A stretch of DNA of 64,000 nucleotides. It comes from Phytophthora hibernalis (lineage: Eukaryota > Oomycota > Peronosporomycetes > Peronosporales > Peronosporaceae). Under the pieces are notes generated by a model that was not told where the DNA came from, made no database searches, and worked only from the letters and a program-made list of their open reading frames with translations. The DNA lies in NCBI GenBank assembly GCA_012656075.1, contig JAAKBF010000125.1:124001-188000 (forward strand), written 5' to 3'. Of this stretch, positions 32,667 through 47,118 are shown one piece after another. The position numbers and the translations under genes were made by a program. Every line of letters starts with the position of its first letter. The first letter of the stretch is position 1.

Positions 32667-33394
32667 ATGACAACACCCTACGTGCTCTACCTCAAAACAA
32701 AGCCTGCACACGCGCCTACATACACCAAACGCGCACCCATCACTGCCACCACACACAACCACACACAACCACACAACCACACATACACACACGCCGCGCG
32801 CTCTACACACTCCCTCAACCACGGGGACCGCTTTCACCCGTGGACAACAACCACCAACAATCACCTCGCACACCCGCCGATCTACCTATCGTCGCAGCAC
32901 ACAGCCCGTTCCCAACTGTATCCGAGCCGCCTGACGCTATAGTGGCTTCGGGCGGGGCTAAGCTCAGTTGACGTGGCTGTCTTTGGGCGAGCTGTCTCTT
33001 CGACCACCCCCACTTCTCTCGCTCGAAGCGGACGGTACGTCGACCACTTCTGTGGGTTCCACCACCAAGTACGCGCTGTCCACACGCGCACACACACCAA
33101 CGCGTTCGGAAGCACATCCACATGTAATTGGTTGCAAGCGGGCTGCAGGTGATCGGTTCAAGGCAAAAGAAAGCGAGCAAGGATACAAAAAGACAAGACA
33201 AATCGAAGCGGAGCAACGGCCACGACCAACAAGGAACCGTAGGCTAAAGGACAAGACACAAAAGACAAAAGGTAAGACAAGTAGTGAAAAGGAAAGTGTT
33301 ACTCAAGGTCAGCGAGTTTCGCAGGTGAACCGCGAAGTGCACATTTGGGATAGTGCTGTTGCCAACTGATTTTATCACAGTAACATGATCACAG

Positions 33395-33467
33395 TGGAGA
33401 AGCAGGGTATCGATCCCTGTACCTCTCGCATGCTAAGCGAGCGCTCTACCATTTGAGCTACATCCCC
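33395..33467 (-). tRNA. tRNA-Ala (AGC), array copy 7
   Basis: No difference from copy 1 seen. 801 bp from copy 6. The unit start reads CTTCGGGCGG near 32,950, lacking two bases. Confidence 0.95.
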
Positions 33468-34198
33468 ATGACAACACCCTACGTGCTCTACCTCAAAACA
33501 AAGCCTGCACACGCGCCTACATACACCAAACGCGCACCCATCACTGCCACCACACACAACCACACACAACCACACAACCACACATACACACACGCCGCGC
33601 GCTCTACACACACTCCCTCAACCACGGGGACCGCTTTCACCCGTGGACAACAACCACCAACAATCACCTCGCACACCCGCCGATCTACCTATCGTCGCAG
33701 CACACAGCCCGTTCCCAACTGTATCCGAGCCGCCTGACGCTATAGTGGCTTCGGAGCGGGGCTAAGCTCAGTTGACGTGGCTGTCTTTGGGCGAGCTGTC
33801 TCTTCGACCACCCCCACTTCTCTCGCTCGAAGCGGACGGTACGTCGACCACTTCTGTGGGTTCCACCACCAAGTACGCGCTGTCCACACGCGCACACACA
33901 CCAACGCGTTCGGAAGCACATCCACATGTAATTGGTTGCAAGCGGGCTGCAGGTGATCGGTTCAAGGCAAAAGAAAGCGAGCAAGGATACAAAAAGACAA
34001 GACAAATCGAAGCGGAGCAACGGCCACGACCAACAAGGAACCGTAGGCTAAAGGACAAGACACAAAAGACAAAAGGTAAGACAAGTAGTGAAAAGGAAAG
34101 TGTTACTCAAGGTCAGCGAGTTTCGCAGGTGAACCGCGAAGTGCACATTTGGGATAGTGCTGTTGCCAACTGATTTTATCACAGTAACATGATCACAG

Positions 34199-34271
34199 TG
34201 GAGAAGCAGGGTATCGATCCCTGTACCTCTCGCATGCTAAGCGAGCGCTCTACCATTTGAGCTACATCCCC
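34199..34271 (-). tRNA. tRNA-Ala (AGC), array copy 8
   Basis: No difference from copy 1 seen. First of the copies that follow at exactly 804 bp. Confidence 0.95.
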
Positions 34272-35002
34272 ATGACAACACCCTACGTGCTCTACCTCAA
34301 AACAAAGCCTGCACACGCGCCTACATACACCAAACGCGCACCCATCACTGCCACCACACACAACCACACACAACCACACAACCACACATACACACACGCC
34401 GCGCGCTCTACACACACTCCCTCAACCACGGGGACCGCTTTCACCCGTGGACAACAACCACCAACAATCACCTCGCACACCCGCCGATCTACCTATCGTC
34501 GCAGCACACAGCCCGTTCCCAACTGTATCCGAGCCGCCTGACGCTATAGTGGCTTCGGAGCGGGGCTAAGCTCAGTTGACGTGGCTGTCTTTGGGCGAGC
34601 TGTCTCTTCGACCACCCCCACTTCTCTCGCTCGAAGCGGACGGTACGTCGACCACTTCTGTGGGTTCCACCACCAAGTACGCGCTGTCCACACGCGCACA
34701 CACACCAACGCGTTCGGAAGCACATCCACATGTAATTGGTTGCAAGCGGGCTGCAGGTGATCGGTTCAAGGCAAAAGAAAGCGAGCAAGGATACAAAAAG
34801 ACAAGACAAATCGAAGCGGAGCAACGGCCACGACCAACAAGGAACCGTAGGCTAAAGGACAAGACACAAAAGACAAAAGGTAAGACAAGTAGTGAAAAGG
34901 AAAGTGTTACTCAAGGTCAGCGAGTTTCGCAGGTGAACCGCGAAGTGCACATTTGGGATAGTGCTGTTGCCAACTGATTTTATCACAGTAACATGATCAC
35001 AG

Positions 35003-35075
35003 TGGAGAAGCAGGGTATCGATCCCTGTACCTCTCGCATGCTAAGCGAGCGCTCTACCATTTGAGCTACATCCCC
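35003..35075 (-). tRNA. tRNA-Ala (AGC), array copy 9
   Basis: No difference from copy 1 seen. 804 bp from copy 8. Confidence 0.95.
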
Positions 35076-35806
35076 ATGACAACACCCTACGTGCTCTACC
35101 TCAAAACAAAGCCTGCACACGCGCCTACATACACCAAACGCGCACCCATCACTGCCACCACACACAACCACACACAACCACACAACCACACATACACACA
35201 CGCCGCGCGCTCTACACACACTCCCTCAACCACGGGGACCGCTTTCACCCGTGGACAACAACCACCAACAATCACCTCGCACACCCGCCGATCTACCTAT
35301 CGTCGCAGCACACAGCCCGTTCCCAACTGTATCCGAGCCGCCTGACGCTATAGTGGCTTCGGAGCGGGGCTAAGCTCAGTTGACGTGGCTGTCTTTGGGC
35401 GAGCTGTCTCTTCGACCACCCCCACTTCTCTCGCTCGAAGCGGACGGTACGTCGACCACTTCTGTGGGTTCCACCACCAAGTACGCGCTGTCCACACGCG
35501 CACACACACCAACGCGTTCGGAAGCACATCCACATGTAATTGGTTGCAAGCGGGCTGCAGGTGATCGGTTCAAGGCAAAAGAAAGCGAGCAAGGATACAA
35601 AAAGACAAGACAAATCGAAGCGGAGCAACGGCCACGACCAACAAGGAACCGTAGGCTAAAGGACAAGACACAAAAGACAAAAGGTAAGACAAGTAGTGAA
35701 AAGGAAAGTGTTACTCAAGGTCAGCGAGTTTCGCAGGTGAACCGCGAAGTGCACATTTGGGATAGTGCTGTTGCCAACTGATTTTATCACAGTAACATGA
35801 TCACAG

Positions 35807-35879
35807 TGGAGAAGCAGGGTATCGATCCCTGTACCTCTCGCATGCTAAGCGAGCGCTCTACCATTTGAGCTACATCCCC
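35807..35879 (-). tRNA. tRNA-Ala (AGC), array copy 10
   Basis: No difference from copy 1 seen. 804 bp from copy 9. Confidence 0.95.
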
Positions 35880-36610
35880 ATGACAACACCCTACGTGCTC
35901 TACCTCAAAACAAAGCCTGCACACGCGCCTACATACACCAAACGCGCACCCATCACTGCCACCACACACAACCACACACAACCACACAACCACACATACA
36001 CACACGCCGCGCGCTCTACACACACTCCCTCAACCACGGGGACCGCTTTCACCCGTGGACAACAACCACCAACAATCACCTCGCACACCCGCCGATCTAC
36101 CTATCGTCGCAGCACACAGCCCGTTCCCAACTGTATCCGAGCCGCCTGACGCTATAGTGGCTTCGGAGCGGGGCTAAGCTCAGTTGACGTGGCTGTCTTT
36201 GGGCGAGCTGTCTCTTCGACCACCCCCACTTCTCTCGCTCGAAGCGGACGGTACGTCGACCACTTCTGTGGGTTCCACCACCAAGTACGCGCTGTCCACA
36301 CGCGCACACACACCAACGCGTTCGGAAGCACATCCACATGTAATTGGTTGCAAGCGGGCTGCAGGTGATCGGTTCAAGGCAAAAGAAAGCGAGCAAGGAT
36401 ACAAAAAGACAAGACAAATCGAAGCGGAGCAACGGCCACGACCAACAAGGAACCGTAGGCTAAAGGACAAGACACAAAAGACAAAAGGTAAGACAAGTAG
36501 TGAAAAGGAAAGTGTTACTCAAGGTCAGCGAGTTTCGCAGGTGAACCGCGAAGTGCACATTTGGGATAGTGCTGTTGCCAACTGATTTTATCACAGTAAC
36601 ATGATCACAG

Positions 36611-36683
36611 TGGAGAAGCAGGGTATCGATCCCTGTACCTCTCGCATGCTAAGCGAGCGCTCTACCATTTGAGCTACATCCCC
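36611..36683 (-). tRNA. tRNA-Ala (AGC), array copy 11
   Basis: No difference from copy 1 seen. 804 bp from copy 10. Confidence 0.95.
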
Positions 36684-37414
36684 ATGACAACACCCTACGT
36701 GCTCTACCTCAAAACAAAGCCTGCACACGCGCCTACATACACCAAACGCGCACCCATCACTGCCACCACACACAACCACACACAACCACACAACCACACA
36801 TACACACACGCCGCGCGCTCTACACACACTCCCTCAACCACGGGGACCGCTTTCACCCGTGGACAACAACCACCAACAATCACCTCGCACACCCGCCGAT
36901 CTACCTATCGTCGCAGCACACAGCCCGTTCCCAACTGTATCCGAGCCGCCTGACGCTATAGTGGCTTCGGAGCGGGGCTAAGCTCAGTTGACGTGGCTGT
37001 CTTTGGGCGAGCTGTCTCTTCGACCACCCCCACTTCTCTCGCTCGAAGCGGACGGTACGTCGACCACTTCTGTGGGTTCCACCACCAAGTACGCGCTGTC
37101 CACACGCGCACACACACCAACGCGTTCGGAAGCACATCCACATGTAATTGGTTGCAAGCGGGCTGCAGGTGATCGGTTCAAGGCAAAAGAAAGCGAGCAA
37201 GGATACAAAAAGACAAGACAAATCGAAGCGGAGCAACGGCCACGACCAACAAGGAACCGTAGGCTAAAGGACAAGACACAAAAGACAAAAGGTAAGACAA
37301 GTAGTGAAAAGGAAAGTGTTACTCAAGGTCAGCGAGTTTCGCAGGTGAACCGCGAAGTGCACATTTGGGATAGTGCTGTTGCCAACTGATTTTATCACAG
37401 TAACATGATCACAG

Positions 37415-37487
37415 TGGAGAAGCAGGGTATCGATCCCTGTACCTCTCGCATGCTAAGCGAGCGCTCTACCATTTGAGCTACATCCCC
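37415..37487 (-). tRNA. tRNA-Ala (AGC), array copy 12
   Basis: No difference from copy 1 seen. 804 bp from copy 11. Confidence 0.95.
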
Positions 37488-38218
37488 ATGACAACACCCT
37501 ACGTGCTCTACCTCAAAACAAAGCCTGCACACGCGCCTACATACACCAAACGCGCACCCATCACTGCCACCACACACAACCACACACAACCACACAACCA
37601 CACATACACACACGCCGCGCGCTCTACACACACTCCCTCAACCACGGGGACCGCTTTCACCCGTGGACAACAACCACCAACAATCACCTCGCACACCCGC
37701 CGATCTACCTATCGTCGCAGCACACAGCCCGTTCCCAACTGTATCCGAGCCGCCTGACGCTATAGTGGCTTCGGAGCGGGGCTAAGCTCAGTTGACGTGG
37801 CTGTCTTTGGGCGAGCTGTCTCTTCGACCACCCCCACTTCTCTCGCTCGAAGCGGACGGTACGTCGACCACTTCTGTGGGTTCCACCACCAAGTACGCGC
37901 TGTCCACACGCGCACACACACCAACGCGTTCGGAAGCACATCCACATGTAATTGGTTGCAAGCGGGCTGCAGGTGATCGGTTCAAGGCAAAAGAAAGCGA
38001 GCAAGGATACAAAAAGACAAGACAAATCGAAGCGGAGCAACGGCCACGACCAACAAGGAACCGTAGGCTAAAGGACAAGACACAAAAGACAAAAGGTAAG
38101 ACAAGTAGTGAAAAGGAAAGTGTTACTCAAGGTCAGCGAGTTTCGCAGGTGAACCGCGAAGTGCACATTTGGGATAGTGCTGTTGCCAACTGATTTTATC
38201 ACAGTAACATGATCACAG

Positions 38219-38291
38219 TGGAGAAGCAGGGTATCGATCCCTGTACCTCTCGCATGCTAAGCGAGCGCTCTACCATTTGAGCTACATCCCC
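38219..38291 (-). tRNA. tRNA-Ala (AGC), array copy 13
   Basis: No difference from copy 1 seen. 804 bp from copy 12. Confidence 0.95.
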
Positions 38292-39022
38292 ATGACAACA
38301 CCCTACGTGCTCTACCTCAAAACAAAGCCTGCACACGCGCCTACATACACCAAACGCGCACCCATCACTGCCACCACACACAACCACACACAACCACACA
38401 ACCACACATACACACACGCCGCGCGCTCTACACACACTCCCTCAACCACGGGGACCGCTTTCACCCGTGGACAACAACCACCAACAATCACCTCGCACAC
38501 CCGCCGATCTACCTATCGTCGCAGCACACAGCCCGTTCCCAACTGTATCCGAGCCGCCTGACGCTATAGTGGCTTCGGAGCGGGGCTAAGCTCAGTTGAC
38601 GTGGCTGTCTTTGGGCGAGCTGTCTCTTCGACCACCCCCACTTCTCTCGCTCGAAGCGGACGGTACGTCGACCACTTCTGTGGGTTCCACCACCAAGTAC
38701 GCGCTGTCCACACGCGCACACACACCAACGCGTTCGGAAGCACATCCACATGTAATTGGTTGCAAGCGGGCTGCAGGTGATCGGTTCAAGGCAAAAGAAA
38801 GCGAGCAAGGATACAAAAAGACAAGACAAATCGAAGCGGAGCAACGGCCACGACCAACAAGGAACCGTAGGCTAAAGGACAAGACACAAAAGACAAAAGG
38901 TAAGACAAGTAGTGAAAAGGAAAGTGTTACTCAAGGTCAGCGAGTTTCGCAGGTGAACCGCGAAGTGCACATTTGGGATAGTGCTGTTGCCAACTGATTT
39001 TATCACAGTAACATGATCACAG

Positions 39023-39095
39023 TGGAGAAGCAGGGTATCGATCCCTGTACCTCTCGCATGCTAAGCGAGCGCTCTACCATTTGAGCTACATCCCC
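39023..39095 (-). tRNA. tRNA-Ala (AGC), array copy 14
   Basis: No difference from copy 1 seen. 804 bp from copy 13. Confidence 0.95.
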
Positions 39096-39826
39096 ATGAC
39101 AACACCCTACGTGCTCTACCTCAAAACAAAGCCTGCACACGCGCCTACATACACCAAACGCGCACCCATCACTGCCACCACACACAACCACACACAACCA
39201 CACAACCACACATACACACACGCCGCGCGCTCTACACACACTCCCTCAACCACGGGGACCGCTTTCACCCGTGGACAACAACCACCAACAATCACCTCGC
39301 ACACCCGCCGATCTACCTATCGTCGCAGCACACAGCCCGTTCCCAACTGTATCCGAGCCGCCTGACGCTATAGTGGCTTCGGAGCGGGGCTAAGCTCAGT
39401 TGACGTGGCTGTCTTTGGGCGAGCTGTCTCTTCGACCACCCCCACTTCTCTCGCTCGAAGCGGACGGTACGTCGACCACTTCTGTGGGTTCCACCACCAA
39501 GTACGCGCTGTCCACACGCGCACACACACCAACGCGTTCGGAAGCACATCCACATGTAATTGGTTGCAAGCGGGCTGCAGGTGATCGGTTCAAGGCAAAA
39601 GAAAGCGAGCAAGGATACAAAAAGACAAGACAAATCGAAGCGGAGCAACGGCCACGACCAACAAGGAACCGTAGGCTAAAGGACAAGACACAAAAGACAA
39701 AAGGTAAGACAAGTAGTGAAAAGGAAAGTGTTACTCAAGGTCAGCGAGTTTCGCAGGTGAACCGCGAAGTGCACATTTGGGATAGTGCTGTTGCCAACTG
39801 ATTTTATCACAGTAACATGATCACAG

Positions 39827-39899
39827 TGGAGAAGCAGGGTATCGATCCCTGTACCTCTCGCATGCTAAGCGAGCGCTCTACCATTTGAGCTACATCCCC
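39827..39899 (-). tRNA. tRNA-Ala (AGC), array copy 15
   Basis: No difference from copy 1 seen. 804 bp from copy 14. Confidence 0.95.
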
Positions 39900-40630
39900 A
39901 TGACAACACCCTACGTGCTCTACCTCAAAACAAAGCCTGCACACGCGCCTACATACACCAAACGCGCACCCATCACTGCCACCACACACAACCACACACA
40001 ACCACACAACCACACATACACACACGCCGCGCGCTCTACACACACTCCCTCAACCACGGGGACCGCTTTCACCCGTGGACAACAACCACCAACAATCACC
40101 TCGCACACCCGCCGATCTACCTATCGTCGCAGCACACAGCCCGTTCCCAACTGTATCCGAGCCGCCTGACGCTATAGTGGCTTCGGAGCGGGGCTAAGCT
40201 CAGTTGACGTGGCTGTCTTTGGGCGAGCTGTCTCTTCGACCACCCCCACTTCTCTCGCTCGAAGCGGACGGTACGTCGACCACTTCTGTGGGTTCCACCA
40301 CCAAGTACGCGCTGTCCACACGCGCACACACACCAACGCGTTCGGAAGCACATCCACATGTAATTGGTTGCAAGCGGGCTGCAGGTGATCGGTTCAAGGC
40401 AAAAGAAAGCGAGCAAGGATACAAAAAGACAAGACAAATCGAAGCGGAGCAACGGCCACGACCAACAAGGAACCGTAGGCTAAAGGACAAGACACAAAAG
40501 ACAAAAGGTAAGACAAGTAGTGAAAAGGAAAGTGTTACTCAAGGTCAGCGAGTTTCGCAGGTGAACCGCGAAGTGCACATTTGGGATAGTGCTGTTGCCA
40601 ACTGATTTTATCACAGTAACATGATCACAG

Positions 40631-40703
40631 TGGAGAAGCAGGGTATCGATCCCTGTACCTCTCGCATGCTAAGCGAGCGCTCTACCATTTGAGCTACATC
40701 CCC
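40631..40703 (-). tRNA. tRNA-Ala (AGC), array copy 16
   Basis: No difference from copy 1 seen. 804 bp from copy 15. Confidence 0.95.
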
Positions 40704-41434
40704 ATGACAACACCCTACGTGCTCTACCTCAAAACAAAGCCTGCACACGCGCCTACATACACCAAACGCGCACCCATCACTGCCACCACACACAACCACA
40801 CACAACCACACAACCACACATACACACACGCCGCGCGCTCTACACACACTCCCTCAACCACGGGGACCGCTTTCACCCGTGGACAACAACCACCAACAAT
40901 CACCTCGCACACCCGCCGATCTACCTATCGTCGCAGCACACAGCCCGTTCCCAACTGTATCCGAGCCGCCTGACGCTATAGTGGCTTCGGAGCGGGGCTA
41001 AGCTCAGTTGACGTGGCTGTCTTTGGGCGAGCTGTCTCTTCGACCACCCCCACTTCTCTCGCTCGAAGCGGACGGTACGTCGACCACTTCTGTGGGTTCC
41101 ACCACCAAGTACGCGCTGTCCACACGCGCACACACACCAACGCGTTCGGAAGCACATCCACATGTAATTGGTTGCAAGCGGGCTGCAGGTGATCGGTTCA
41201 AGGCAAAAGAAAGCGAGCAAGGATACAAAAAGACAAGACAAATCGAAGCGGAGCAACGGCCACGACCAACAAGGAACCGTAGGCTAAAGGACAAGACACA
41301 AAAGACAAAAGGTAAGACAAGTAGTGAAAAGGAAAGTGTTACTCAAGGTCAGCGAGTTTCGCAGGTGAACCGCGAAGTGCACATTTGGGATAGTGCTGTT
41401 GCCAACTGATTTTATCACAGTAACATGATCACAG

Positions 41435-41507
41435 TGGAGAAGCAGGGTATCGATCCCTGTACCTCTCGCATGCTAAGCGAGCGCTCTACCATTTGAGCTA
41501 CATCCCC
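41435..41507 (-). tRNA. tRNA-Ala (AGC), array copy 17
   Basis: No difference from copy 1 seen. 804 bp from copy 16. Confidence 0.95.
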
Positions 41508-42238
41508 ATGACAACACCCTACGTGCTCTACCTCAAAACAAAGCCTGCACACGCGCCTACATACACCAAACGCGCACCCATCACTGCCACCACACACAAC
41601 CACACACAACCACACAACCACACATACACACACGCCGCGCGCTCTACACACACTCCCTCAACCACGGGGACCGCTTTCACCCGTGGACAACAACCACCAA
41701 CAATCACCTCGCACACCCGCCGATCTACCTATCGTCGCAGCACACAGCCCGTTCCCAACTGTATCCGAGCCGCCTGACGCTATAGTGGCTTCGGAGCGGG
41801 GCTAAGCTCAGTTGACGTGGCTGTCTTTGGGCGAGCTGTCTCTTCGACCACCCCCACTTCTCTCGCTCGAAGCGGACGGTACGTCGACCACTTCTGTGGG
41901 TTCCACCACCAAGTACGCGCTGTCCACACGCGCACACACACCAACGCGTTCGGAAGCACATCCACATGTAATTGGTTGCAAGCGGGCTGCAGGTGATCGG
42001 TTCAAGGCAAAAGAAAGCGAGCAAGGATACAAAAAGACAAGACAAATCGAAGCGGAGCAACGGCCACGACCAACAAGGAACCGTAGGCTAAAGGACAAGA
42101 CACAAAAGACAAAAGGTAAGACAAGTAGTGAAAAGGAAAGTGTTACTCAAGGTCAGCGAGTTTCGCAGGTGAACCGCGAAGTGCACATTTGGGATAGTGC
42201 TGTTGCCAACTGATTTTATCACAGTAACATGATCACAG

Positions 42239-42311
42239 TGGAGAAGCAGGGTATCGATCCCTGTACCTCTCGCATGCTAAGCGAGCGCTCTACCATTTGA
42301 GCTACATCCCC
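42239..42311 (-). tRNA. tRNA-Ala (AGC), array copy 18
   Basis: No difference from copy 1 seen. 804 bp from copy 17. The unit has the ACACACCCCTC variant of units 4 and 29. Confidence 0.95.
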
Positions 42312-43041
42312 ATGACAACACCCTACGTGCTCTACCTCAAAACAAAGCCTGCACACGCGCCTACATACACCAAACGCGCACCCATCACTGCCACCACACA
42401 CAACCACACACAACCACACAACCACACATACACACACGCCGCGCGCTCTACACACACCCCTCAACCACGGGGACCGCTTTCACCCGTGGACAACAACCAC
42501 CAACAATCACCTCGCACACCCGCCGATCTACCTATCGTCGCAGCACACAGCCCGTTCCCAACTGTATCCGAGCCGCCTGACGCTATAGTGGCTTCGGAGC
42601 GGGGCTAAGCTCAGTTGACGTGGCTGTCTTTGGGCGAGCTGTCTCTTCGACCACCCCCACTTCTCTCGCTCGAAGCGGACGGTACGTCGACCACTTCTGT
42701 GGGTTCCACCACCAAGTACGCGCTGTCCACACGCGCACACACACCAACGCGTTCGGAAGCACATCCACATGTAATTGGTTGCAAGCGGGCTGCAGGTGAT
42801 CGGTTCAAGGCAAAAGAAAGCGAGCAAGGATACAAAAAGACAAGACAAATCGAAGCGGAGCAACGGCCACGACCAACAAGGAACCGTAGGCTAAAGGACA
42901 AGACACAAAAGACAAAAGGTAAGACAAGTAGTGAAAAGGAAAGTGTTACTCAAGGTCAGCGAGTTTCGCAGGTGAACCGCGAAGTGCACATTTGGGATAG
43001 TGCTGTTGCCAACTGATTTTATCACAGTAACATGATCACAG

Positions 43042-43114
43042 TGGAGAAGCAGGGTATCGATCCCTGTACCTCTCGCATGCTAAGCGAGCGCTCTACCATT
43101 TGAGCTACATCCCC
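43042..43114 (-). tRNA. tRNA-Ala (AGC), array copy 19
   Basis: No difference from copy 1 seen. 803 bp from copy 18. The unit lacks one CG pair (GCCGCGCTCT near 43,240), shared with unit 24. Confidence 0.95.
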
Positions 43115-43843
43115 ATGACAACACCCTACGTGCTCTACCTCAAAACAAAGCCTGCACACGCGCCTACATACACCAAACGCGCACCCATCACTGCCACCAC
43201 ACACAACCACACACAACCACACAACCACACATACACACACGCCGCGCTCTACACACACTCCCTCAACCACGGGGACCGCTTTCACCCGTGGACAACAACC
43301 ACCAACAATCACCTCGCACACCCGCCGATCTACCTATCGTCGCAGCACACAGCCCGTTCCCAACTGTATCCGAGCCGCCTGACGCTATAGTGGCTTCGGA
43401 GCGGGGCTAAGCTCAGTTGACGTGGCTGTCTTTGGGCGAGCTGTCTCTTCGACCACCCCCACTTCTCTCGCTCGAAGCGGACGGTACGTCGACCACTTCT
43501 GTGGGTTCCACCACCAAGTACGCGCTGTCCACACGCGCACACACACCAACGCGTTCGGAAGCACATCCACATGTAATTGGTTGCAAGCGGGCTGCAGGTG
43601 ATCGGTTCAAGGCAAAAGAAAGCGAGCAAGGATACAAAAAGACAAGACAAATCGAAGCGGAGCAACGGCCACGACCAACAAGGAACCGTAGGCTAAAGGA
43701 CAAGACACAAAAGACAAAAGGTAAGACAAGTAGTGAAAAGGAAAGTGTTACTCAAGGTCAGCGAGTTTCGCAGGTGAACCGCGAAGTGCACATTTGGGAT
43801 AGTGCTGTTGCCAACTGATTTTATCACAGTAACATGATCACAG

Positions 43844-43916
43844 TGGAGAAGCAGGGTATCGATCCCTGTACCTCTCGCATGCTAAGCGAGCGCTCTACCA
43901 TTTGAGCTACATCCCC
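43844..43916 (-). tRNA. tRNA-Ala (AGC), array copy 20
   Basis: No difference from copy 1 seen. 802 bp from copy 19. Confidence 0.95.
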
Positions 43917-44645
43917 ATGACAACACCCTACGTGCTCTACCTCAAAACAAAGCCTGCACACGCGCCTACATACACCAAACGCGCACCCATCACTGCCACC
44001 ACACACAACCACACACAACCACACAACCACACATACACACACGCCGCGCGCTCTACACACACTCCCTCAACCACGGGGACCGCTTTCACCCGTGGACAAC
44101 AACCACCAACAATCACCTCGCACACCCGCCGATCTACCTATCGTCGCAGCACACAGCCCGTTCCCAACTGTATCCGAGCCGCCTGACGCTATAGTGGCTT
44201 CGGAGCGGGGCTAAGCTCAGTTGACGTGGCTGTCTTTGGGCGAGCTGTCTCTTCGACCACCCCCACTTCTCTCGCTCGAAGCGGACGGTACGTCGACCAC
44301 TTCTGTGGGTTCCACCACCAAGTACGCGCTGTCCACACGCGCACACACAAACGCGTTCGGAAGCACATCCACATGTAATTGGTTGCAAGCGGGCTGCAGG
44401 TGATCGGTTCAAGGCAAAAGAAAGCGAGCAAGGATACAAAAAGACAAGACAAATCGAAGCGGAGCAACGGCCACGACCAACAAGGAACCGTAGGCTAAAG
44501 GACAAGACACAAAAGACAAAAGGTAAGACAAGTAGTGAAAAGGAAAGTGTTACTCAAGGTCAGCGAGTTTCGCAGGTGAACCGCGAAGTGCACATTTGGG
44601 ATAGTGCTGTTGCCAACTGATTTTATCACAGTAACATGATCACAG

Positions 44646-44718
44646 TGGAGAAGCAGGGTATCGATCCCTGTACCTCTCGCATGCTAAGCGAGCGCTCTAC
44701 CATTTGAGCTACATCCCC
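44646..44718 (-). tRNA. tRNA-Ala (AGC), array copy 21
   Basis: No difference from copy 1 seen. 802 bp from copy 20. The unit has CACACACAAACGCG near 44,341 and the same CA-pair loss as unit 6. Confidence 0.95.
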
Positions 44719-45447
44719 ATGACAACACCCTACGTGCTCTACCTCAAAACAAAGCCTGCACACGCGCCTACATACACCAAACGCGCACCCATCACTGCCA
44801 CCACACACAACCACACACAACCACACAACCACACATACACACACGCCGCGCGCTCTACACACTCCCTCAACCACGGGGACCGCTTTCACCCGTGGACAAC
44901 AACCACCAACAATCACCTCGCACACCCGCCGATCTACCTATCGTCGCAGCACACAGCCCGTTCCCAACTGTATCCGAGCCGCCTGACGCTATAGTGGCTT
45001 CGGAGCGGGGCTAAGCTCAGTTGACGTGGCTGTCTTTGGGCGAGCTGTCTCTTCGACCACCCCCACTTCTCTCGCTCGAAGCGGACGGTACGTCGACCAC
45101 TTCTGTGGGTTCCACCACCAAGTACGCGCTGTCCACACGCGCACACACACCAACGCGTTCGGAAGCACATCCACATGTAATTGGTTGCAAGCGGGCTGCA
45201 GGTGATCGGTTCAAGGCAAAAGAAAGCGAGCAAGGATACAAAAAGACAAGACAAATCGAAGCGGAGCAACGGCCACGACCAACAAGGAACCGTAGGCTAA
45301 AGGACAAGACACAAAAGACAAAAGGTAAGACAAGTAGTGAAAAGGAAAGTGTTACTCAAGGTCAGCGAGTTTCGCAGGTGAACCGCGAAGTGCACATTTG
45401 GGATAGTGCTGTTGCCAACTGATTTTATCACAGTAACATGATCACAG

Positions 45448-45520
45448 TGGAGAAGCAGGGTATCGATCCCTGTACCTCTCGCATGCTAAGCGAGCGCTCT
45501 ACCATTTGAGCTACATCCCC
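45448..45520 (-). tRNA. tRNA-Ala (AGC), array copy 22
   Basis: No difference from copy 1 seen. 802 bp from copy 21. The CA-rich tract of this unit (45,630-45,665) is uniquely rearranged. Confidence 0.95.
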
Positions 45521-46241
45521 ATGACAACACCCTACGTGCTCTACCTCAAAACAAAGCCTGCACACGCGCCTACATACACCAAACGCGCACCCATCACTGC
45601 CACCACACACAACCACACACAACCACACAACACACACACACGCCGCGCGCTCTACACACACTCCTCAACCACGGGGACCGCTTTCACCCGTGGACAACAA
45701 CCACCAACAATCACCTCGCACACCCGCCGATCTACCTATCGTCGCAGCACACAGCCCGTTCCCAACTGTATCCGAGCCGCCTGACGCTATAGTGGCTTCG
45801 GAGCGGGGCTAAGCTCAGTTGACGTGGCTGTCTTTGGGCGAGCTGTCTCTTCGACCACCCCCACTTCTCTCGCTCGAAGCGGACGGTACGTCGACCACTT
45901 CTGTGGGTTCCACCACCAAGTACGCGCTGTCCACACGCGCACACACACGCGTTCGGAAGCACATCCACATGTAATTGGTTGCAAGCGGGCTGCAGGTGAT
46001 CGGTTCAAGGCAAAAGAAAGCGAGCAAGGATACAAAAAGACAAGACAAATCGAAGCGGAGCAACGGCCACGACCAACAAGGAACCGTAGGCTAAAGGACA
46101 AGACACAAAAGACAAAAGGTAAGACAAGTAGTGAAAAGGAAAGTGTTACTCAAGGTCAGCGAGTTTCGCAGGTGAACCGCGAAGTGCACATTTGGGATAG
46201 TGCTGTTGCCAACTGATTTTATCACAGTAACATGATCACAG

Positions 46242-46314
46242 TGGAGAAGCAGGGTATCGATCCCTGTACCTCTCGCATGCTAAGCGAGCGCTCTACCATT
46301 TGAGCTACATCCCC
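46242..46314 (-). tRNA. tRNA-Ala (AGC), array copy 23
   Basis: No difference from copy 1 seen. 794 bp from copy 22, the shortest interval, because of losses in both CA tracts (45,630-45,665 and 45,940-45,955). Confidence 0.95.
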
Positions 46315-47045
46315 ATGACAACACCCTACGTGCTCTACCTCAAAACAAAGCCTGCACACGCGCCTACATACACCAAACGCGCACCCATCACTGCCACCAC
46401 ACACAACCACACACAACCACACAACCACACATACACACACGCCGCGCGCTCTACACACACTCCCTCAACCACGGGGACCGCTTTCACCCGTGGACAACAA
46501 CCACCAACAATCACCTCGCACACCCGCCGATCTACCTATCGTCGCAGCACACAGCCCGTTCCCAACTGTATCCGAGCCGCCTGACGCTATAGTGGCTTCG
46601 GAGCGGGGCTAAGCTCAGTTGACGTGGCTGTCTTTGGGCGAGCTGTCTCTTCGACCACCCCCACTTCTCTCGCTCGAAGCGGACGGTACGTCGACCACTT
46701 CTGTGGGTTCCACCACCAAGTACGCGCTGTCCACACGCGCACACACACCAACGCGTTCGGAAGCACATCCACATGTAATTGGTTGCAAGCGGGCTGCAGG
46801 TGATCGGTTCAAGGCAAAAGAAAGCGAGCAAGGATACAAAAAGACAAGACAAATCGAAGCGGAGCAACGGCCACGACCAACAAGGAACCGTAGGCTAAAG
46901 GACAAGACACAAAAGACAAAAGGTAAGACAAGTAGTGAAAAGGAAAGTGTTACTCAAGGTCAGCGAGTTTCGCAGGTGAACCGCGAAGTGCACATTTGGG
47001 ATAGTGCTGTTGCCAACTGATTTTATCACAGTAACATGATCACAG

Positions 47046-47118
47046 TGGAGAAGCAGGGTATCGATCCCTGTACCTCTCGCATGCTAAGCGAGCGCTCTAC
47101 CATTTGAGCTACATCCCC
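47046..47118 (-). tRNA. tRNA-Ala (AGC), array copy 24
   Basis: No difference from copy 1 seen. 804 bp from copy 23. CG-pair loss as in unit 19. Confidence 0.95.
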